64,000 nt of DNA from Triglochin maritima (taxonomy: Eukaryota > Streptophyta > Magnoliopsida > Alismatales > Juncaginaceae), in contig OY821787.1 of assembly GCA_963682175.1 (NCBI GenBank), forward strand, positions 12,936,501 to 13,000,500. The letters run 5' to 3'. Under the pieces are notes generated by a model. It was not told the DNA's origin. It made no database searches and saw only the letters and a program-made list of their open reading frames with translations. Numbering within the stretch: position 1 is the stretch's first letter; the number at the start of each line of letters is the position of its first letter. Positions 57,679 through 64,000 of this stretch are shown piece after piece. The position numbers were made by a program, and so were the translations under genes.

Positions 57679-59513
57679 TGATTGATAATTTTAATAACCG
57701 CAAGTGCACGAAGTCGGTGAAGACGTGGAAAATACGGGTCGAACCTCAAGGAACTTTTAGTGTTGTTGTTCCAACCATACTCGAGTGGGAAAAGAGAGGA
57801 GAATGAGTGGATTATGCTAACTAACTACACTAAACTATGAGTGAATTAACAATTCAACTAAACTAAGCAACTAATAAGGCAAGTGAAATTCAGTAAAGAA
57901 AACCCCTAAGGTTCAGGTGATTTTGGACTTTTGCAAGGTTCAGGTTGATTTACTCCTCAGGTTCAGGTGATTTTGGACTTTTGCAACCAACATATTTTTT
58001 TTACACTTAGGTCCCTTAGGGTTTTCACCTAAGTCCTTCCTGATTTGCAATCCGGTCCTTGAGCATTACCAAAAGGATTCCGAATCAGTCCATTCATCTT
58101 GAATTTTCTGATAGGATCTATGACCCTCTAATTAAGAACTAAATACCAAAATAAAATACTAAGTAAAGGATTAAGAGATAAAAACGTGCAAACCACAAAA
58201 TCGACGACACCGGAGTTAGAGAGGTTCGGCACCGCACCCGATCCTAGTCCTCTTTGCAAGCCTCGCTCGATCCCCCGAGCCTCACTTACGATTCCACTAA
58301 CTGATCTCCGTTCCGGGCCGAGATCAACGTCGTTTACAACACCGAGCCTTGCGAACAATCCTCACCTCGCTCGTGTCTCCTCTCACAACCCGAGAGGGAG
58401 CTTCGTCGAAGCTTTACAACTTGGTGATTCTTTGATGTGGAAGTTGAATTACAATCAAACACTCGATACTTGAGCACACTTGGATATTGATATAGAATGA
58501 ATATGCAAGTGGTGAAGATGAAGCTTCGAGTGTATTTGGAGTTTTGAAGGTTTGGGAATGAGAGCACAAAGAGTATAGATGAATTGAGAGTGTAGAGGTC
58601 TCATTTGTGTCTCTTGAATGAGGTTTATATAGGCTTCAAAGCTAATAGAGCCGTTGGGAGTTGGTGGAGTTATGAACCAATGAGAAGCAAGGTTTGCTTG
58701 AAGCTCGGGTAGAATTATGGGCTAGTTTGGTCGACCGAAGTCCATTCGGATGATCGTTTGGTTGCTTCAGAATATGACTCAAATTTCAACCAATAGAGAT
58801 TTAGATTTATCGAAAGGAGTTTGGTGCACCGTTCTAAGGTGGACAGGAAAGATTGGTTGTTTTCAAACTTCGGTTAGTTCGGTCGACCGTTGTCTATTTG
58901 GATGACCGAAAGAGGCAAGATTCAAATATGACCGTTGGAGTAAAATCCAAAACTAGTCCAAGGCAGTTCGGTCGACCGTTAGCCATTCGGTCAACCGTTT
59001 GGACAATTTCAGAGAGTAAACTCCAAAATGAATCCAAGGCAGTTCGGTCGACCATTAGCCATTCGGTCAACCAAACTTGGCTGGGATAGAGTCATAGTGC
59101 AAGGCAATTCTAGTGCTCAAGTTTACATATTTTCCTATGGACTCAATAAATAGAAAATTACAAGTCTTGGTCCAAAGCTTTGATTACAAGTCTTGATATC
59201 TTTGTTCCAATGTTCATTCTCTTTGATAATCTTGATCAACCTATTAAGATAATTGCAAGTATATAAGTATGTATGCAATGCATGTAATCTGTTTGCTCAT
59301 TTTGATTGATTAAGTTGATTGATTAAGATTAGTTTTATTAATCATCAAAATTAATATAAATTAAGGCCAAAAAGCCAACATTTTCGTCCTTCTCGCTTCA
59401 TTTCTCTTCTTTATTACCTACAACTTGAAATACATGCAACAACAACGCAAGTAGCACAAATATGGGGTAAAATAAAGGAATATAGCACGAATGCAATGTA
59501 TGATAACTAATCA
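57679..59513 (-). repeat. 5' LTR of element E, internally deleted and interrupted
   Basis: TGATTGATAAT..ACTAATCA. Without the solo LTR-D and its duplication it is only about 560 bp, versus over 1 kb in the 3' LTR; the TATA region is missing. LTR-end block at 57697-57750. A tandem pair of ~27 bp (57911-57938 and 57960-57987, 'ggttcaggtgattttggac') is present. Confidence 0.75.
58109..59380 (-). mobile_element. Solo LTR, copia family D
   Basis: On the minus strand TGTTGGCTTTTTGGCC..GATCCTATCA, 1272 bp, flanked by TTTTC (58104-58108 and 59381-59385). TATA-like TATATAAA at 58624-58632 (reverse). Contains a GGTCGACC cluster at 58727-59075. A second copy begins at 63644. The SIRE-like family is inferred from the LTR start and layout. 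Confidence 0.88.
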
Positions 59514-60878
59514 GGATTTTAAATAAAATTCTTAATGCATAGAAAAGTGATTAGAGGAATTATACTCAAATGTCAAGGGGACGTTGTTGTCGTTCCAGAG
59601 TCATAGAGTGTCGTATCATTTCATCAACCTTGTTATGCTAATATCATTATTTCTTAGCAAGTGAGTACATATTTTCTCTTTTTTTATTTTTTATTGATTA
59701 TACATAGTTACTTAAAACTAATTGAATATGTGTAGTGTTGTGGGTGGGTGGGTGTCTACATGCATGGGCATGTGCCATTAGGAGGTGAGTATCGTAAGCA
59801 GTGAGATTAAGTGGATGGTGTTGGTGTGGAGTGAGTAGGGTCCTCAATGGTCTCATGTCGTGTACACTTATATATATACATGTCTTACGTACGAATCGAT
59901 AGCCGACAAATTTAATTATCATGTTGCAGGACTCTTATCATATCTAATACATTTATAATCATGTTTACTTATCTCCATACGATTACTAAACTGGTCATGT
60001 TGTGTACACCCTAAGACATTATAAGTGTACACATTTCGTACCCATTATGGGTACACGATTATTACCTTTTTTGTACGCGTATAGTACATCTTTACTACAA
60101 CATTACACAATTTCTACTTGTTAAATATATATAAATCTTATTTGTTTATTACACAATTAAACCAACATAAATGATAAGTCTATTAATATAAAGGTTAATA
60201 CCCAATTACTCGTGTATATCCTTGTAGTAATGATGGATTACTTGTATCTGTGTATCCAAGTGCCTAATCAATTATCGTGTCTCTATCGTGTTTGACTCTT
60301 AAATTTGTATCCAACACATTTATTAATCGTGTAAAAAAATTCCAATCCATATCTATTAACTTTGTGTCGTGTTCATGGTGTCTTGTAATCGTGTTTCATG
60401 TAAGTTGACAGTCGGAGGAGTGAGTATGTGGGTGGATTGTAGTGGATCTAACTCTGTGAGCGGAGTGAGTATTGGTGAAGGTGTGTGTGTGTGTTAGTGG
60501 AGGTGAATGTAGAGTGGTATGAAGGTCAATCGAGTGGGTGGTGTGAGTGGCGATGATGTACATGTGGTTTTGTTAGGTGGTGTACATAGTGTTTTATAGA
60601 GAGGTGAGAGAGGGGAAGTAATTGAGTTGTTAGGATGAGGGATGAGTCAAAGTAGGAAAGTCACAAGCGTCATTGTGTGTGTCAAGTTCAGGGGAAAGGT
60701 AAAGTATGAGAATGATGGAGGGGAGACAGAGAGCTGTGCGTAGGGAAACTTTAGCTTCCAACCCCGCTAAGCGCTTACCGACGTAAGGCGGGTTGTAGAC
60801 AACATTTTACAACTCGCCAACCCACTAACCAACGAATTGCCAATCCACTTAAAAAATAAGGTCGATTGTGGTTGTCTA
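59514..60878. other. Unclassified stretch
   Basis: No supported gene. 60000-60400 repeats 'tcgtgt' and 'gtacac' words reminiscent of hAT-derived small elements; 60765-60850 has GC-richer 'cccgctaagcg' DNA. G/T-rich runs at 59740-59830 and 60410-60600. The minus frame at 59698-59922 has no domain. Confidence 0.4.
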
Positions 60879-62579
60879 TGTAGGATTTCGTGCCTATGCT
60901 TGGGTTTTTTTATACACAAACAAGATTGTTTTCGTATTTATTCAATAATTTATGTGCAAGACTACCTAAAGCATTTCAATAAAATGTTTATTACATAATA
61001 TTAAAATGTATAAATTAAATCATACCTAAAAGAATTGTCAAATCCTTTTCAATAGTCGGAAGTCGATTTGCACCTTGAATCGCCCGAGGAATTTTCTCCA
61101 AGTATTCACCAAACTCTAAACAAGATTAGAATGATCGAAGCTTGTCAATCAAATCCAATGCAAGGTTAGAATCCGGCTAATTACCCCTTCTATGTCAAAA
61201 TTCTTGAATCTCTCAATCACTATCACACAATTGGTTTAAGAGAGATTTAATGGATGGATGGAGAGATAAAGAAAAAGCTATATTTTTCTATTGATGTTAT
61301 ATATTGTCAAGGTAAGAAAGAGACGTTTATATAGAAAACCTCCCATAACTACCACATGCATGAAACCAACCACACGATTCATAGTAGTCTTTATCTCCGC
61401 CAATCGTATTTTAACACATCATCTTCTAACAAAAACATGGGTTGAATCCTTCCATTAATTTAGCAACCACCTCTAAAAATAATACGGGGAGATGGTCGAC
61501 TGCTGCCTCGAACGGTCAACCATTTAGTTACCAAGAACAATTCCTGATAATTTTGGTCGGACTGTGTGTCTTACCAGTCGATCGTTTTGCTACTAATAAA
61601 AGTTCGTGATAATTTCAGTCGACCGTGTTCCACACCAGTCGACCATTTCCAGCACCCTAAAAGTTACTAAAAATCCAGTCGAACAAAGTTCGACGCCAGA
61701 TCGACTGTTTCCAATTCCAAAAGTTAATGAAAAATTAGGTCGACCGGTTCACGAAACGGTCGACTGTTTATCTCAGTTTCTGCCTTTGCAATTTGATGTT
61801 TGGGGTTTTAGGAAATTTATATGTTATAATGTTAAGGATCACATTATATCATGTAATATATTATCATATATAACGTCAAGACATTATACCCCATAATATA
61901 TACATCTCATACGAATTATTTGTTATTCTAACCAAGCCGGTATTACCATATATTGATTATTTTACCACATGTATATTATTTCATAACACATGAAACTTAA
62001 TACATCATATAAAATATAAAATCACATCTCTTGTTTCCCAATTTTTCGGTGTGGACTATAAGATGATCTAAGTTATATTGGCAAGGGATATAAAACACTT
62101 TATATCATAAACTATAAGCGGTATCTAGCTACACATTATAGTTACCCAAATAACAAAGATATTTTGTTCACTAGAATAGAACACGATCCATTTAGTGATA
62201 TGTAATAATATCACTTGTGTCTATCCCTTACCTCATGATATTAGCAATATTATACAAAGTAGGAATGTGATCTTTGTATTATATATTCTTTTCTTGATCT
62301 CTTAAGCAAATTATAAATATGTAACTATACATAAGTTACATTGTGCACATTATAATTTTTTTATATCAATGGCCCCATTAATATCATCACTCAAGTCAAG
62401 AGGGCCAATGATAATCTTTTGACATATATCTTTCTCCTGCACAAATTATATATGACTGATTAATACCTTTATCACTATGCACATTGATAGTTTTTGATAA
62501 TAATCAAATTATATACTTCTTATGTGAAAAAGATATAAGTCTCATATCTTAGGATTTAAACAGACAATCAAAACATTAA
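60879..62579 (-). repeat. LTR-C3 (copia family C), 5' part missing
   Basis: Starts TGTAGGATTTCG (the complement of the LTR-C end) and aligns with C2 and C1 up to 'tctcatatcttaggattt..aaaacattaatg', where it stops at 62579. The ~350 bp that form the LTR start are replaced by a foldback-like sequence. A GGTCGACC-type cluster lies at 61490-61770. Confidence 0.82.
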
Positions 62580-63100
62580 TGGGATTTTTGCTAGGGTGCA
62601 CTTCCAAAAGTATCTTATTGGACCTTTGCACCTGTATAAGTTTTTATTGGTCTAGTACACTTTGAAACTTATCTATTTACTTTGGTACACTTTCCCAAAA
62701 AATCTGTTAACATCCGTTGGTATGTTCTCTGACGGTGTTAGGTCAATTTTCATTTAAATCGTCCAACTTCCAGGAAATGACCATTTACGCCAAAACCCAT
62801 CCAATTTGGGGTAGAAGTGAAAAACCTGATTTAACCCCCAAAATCCCAACGAAAACCCCCGTCTCCTCAGACCCATTCTCCTCGCCCACCCAAATTAGTC
62901 GCCTCCCCATCTCTTCCGTCGTGTCGTACTCATCCAAGCCCATTTCAGCTACTCTCTTCCACCCCGTCGTCGTCACCCAACCTGCCTGCCGTCATTCCCT
63001 CTTTCCCTAATCTGAAACCCTAATTTCATATGGTTGTAAGCATGCACAATTTGTCTCATCTTTCTCATTTCCACCTTGCCCATGTTAGAATTGTTTAATT
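62580..63100. mobile_element. Possible foldback/MULE terminal fragment
   Basis: Begins GGGATTTTTGCTAGGGTGCACTTCC and repeats the pattern 'gtacactt..', laid out like the terminal arms at 28177-28550 but not the same family. Further in (62850-63010) is C-rich DNA with 'accctaat'. The partner terminus is not found before 63643, so the element is incomplete or rearranged. Confidence 0.4.
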
Positions 63101-63429
63101 GATTTACTTATAGAGTTGGTGTTGGAGTTAAAGTTGAAGTTGGAATTTTGTTCTTTATGTTCTTTGTGATTTTGTTAATGGAGTAAAACATATTTCCATT
63201 TTTGTTTTGTTGTGTTATGTTCTTAAATTCATGGATGACTGGAGTATTGATCCATGTTCAACCCTCATCCGGTTAATTGGTACTTAAACCAATTAGAAGG
63301 GATGGGTGTATCCAAATAGTTTGCAAACATATTAGTACATTACTACTAAATTTATGTTAACCAATTTCCACCTTAGCTTAGAGATTATTATTGTGTTATA
63401 TATGCAGGATGCATGCAACATTGAGTGAA
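63101..63429. other. Unclassified stretch
   Basis: AT-rich; nothing recognised. Bridges the foldback-like DNA and the copia RNase H fragment. Confidence 0.4.
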
Positions 63430-63643
63430 ATCACGGGTGACAAAATACGTGCAATCATGTACTTCATCTTGTGATGTGATTTAGGATCCTTGATTTGCAA
63501 GATAGATGCACTATGGTCGCAAAATAGCTCTATGGGTCCTTCACTTGAGGGGACTACTCCAAGCTCTTCAGGGAATTCTTAATCCACGCTCCCTTTTTTC
63601 TTTCCTCAGCGACAACCATCACTTCTAAAGTGGTGGTTGAATT
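63430..63643 (-). pseudogene. Copia C3 RNase H fragment
   Basis: Reverse complement matches 48420-48640 of copia C2 nearly throughout ('agagctattttg.gacc', 'caaatcaaggatcctaaatc', 'gaagtac'). It carries a small deletion and stops, and is cut on the right by an LTR-D at 63644. With LTR-C3 it forms the 3' end of one minus-strand copia copy. Confidence 0.75.
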
Positions 63644-64000
63644 TGTTGGCTTTTTGGCCATAATCTATGTTTTGACGATTTAATCAACCTAATCTTAATT
63701 ATAAATCAATGTAGAGTAGCACACATATTGCATTGCATATATATTTATTTGTGCTAACTTCTACAGGTGATCAAGACTCAAGGAAGAAACGAAATCAAGT
63801 CAAGACATGTAATCAAGCTCATTTGAAGACATGTAATTTGTAGGTCTTTGAGTATTAAGAACATTGTGTAAATTGAGCATACATGAGCTAAAACCTACTC
63901 AAACACACACTAGGTTCATTATAGAAGTCACACACAAAATTTCATAAAATTTGGACTTCAATAGATCAGTCAAACTTGGACCGGAAAACACCAAACCAAA
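63644..64000 (+). repeat. LTR-D (copia), start only
   Basis: TGTTGGCTTTTTGGCC.. matches the start of the solo LTR-D (reverse of 59380) and continues past the window edge. It breaks the RNase H fragment. Whether it is solo or the 5' LTR of a full element cannot be seen. Confidence 0.8.

Larger units (their letters stand above)
52303..59513 (-). mobile_element. Non-autonomous gypsy element E
   Basis: Minus-oriented: truncated 3' LTR (52303-53368), polypurine tract, 4.3-kb interior (53369-57678) with gag-like remnants, degenerate primer site, and 5' LTR (57679-59513) that holds a solo copia LTR. No protease, RT or integrase motif is recognisable. The primer region reads ..gtcaatgatgccaaaaac, decayed from the tRNA-Asp type. 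Leader (56410-57660) contains the conserved box GGGTGATGAAATCCC at 57081-57095. Confidence 0.75.

Noticed and set aside
1..64000. tRNA or rRNA genes
   Set aside because: The only tRNA-like matches found by eye are the 18-base tRNA-Asp primer sites at 10559 and 37510, which lack the rest of a tRNA.

Overview
This is plant nuclear DNA: AT-rich, intron-containing and dominated by nested, decayed transposable elements. The Ty3/gypsy elements carry an Athila-type gag-protease and a tRNA-Asp primer site. The Ty1/copia elements are of the SIRE/TNT1 type. There are also Tekay/Del-type LTRs, CACTA elements with Tnp2 and Ulp1-like ORFs, hAT remnants and a long-inverted-repeat Mutator-like foldback. No species can be named safely. 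Only one ordinary host gene is supported: UTP6 (small-subunit processome protein) on the minus strand at 23418-27660, with six exons that close in one frame of 676 codons and a telo-box just upstream.

Layout. 1-2862: copia integrase fragment, a gypsy LTR fragment and a Tekay-like LTR fragment. 2863-13925: CACTA-1, whose Ulp1-type ORF is split by a young composite gypsy element (family A, 4364-12938) with matching 5-bp target duplications TTATA. 13926-18678: gypsy leader fragment, copia gag fragment and two LTRs. 19195-21711: hAT-2. 23418-27724: UTP6 and its promoter. 28177-29217: foldback element. 29346-31230: hAT-1. 31235-36318: copia C1 (5' LTR plus decayed gag-pol). 36319-38765: second family-A copy, 5' half only. 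39243-48003: CACTA-2 pieces (Tnp2, Ulp1) interrupted by a Tekay-type solo LTR and a solo LTR-B. 48235-52302: 3' end of copia C2 with a nested solo LTR. 52303-59513: gypsy element E (gag only) with a nested solo copia LTR. 60879-64000: copia C3 LTR, a foldback-like fragment, an RNase H fragment and the start of another copia LTR.

The most interesting content is a group of apparently non-autonomous gypsy elements (families A, E and the LTR-only relatives B and B'). They have no recognisable reverse transcriptase or integrase, yet share several non-coding modules: a roughly 60-bp block at the LTR 3' end (nine copies here), a leader box, a 3' block with a conserved hairpin next to the polypurine tract, and a U3 array of short repeats. 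Separately, LTRs of four families (two copia, two-plus copies; one Tekay) carry clusters of the palindrome GGTCGACC. These two patterns are the best candidates for something not yet described. Element boundaries were found by eye from terminal TG..CA, target duplications and comparison between copies in the window; family names are inferred from protein motifs.
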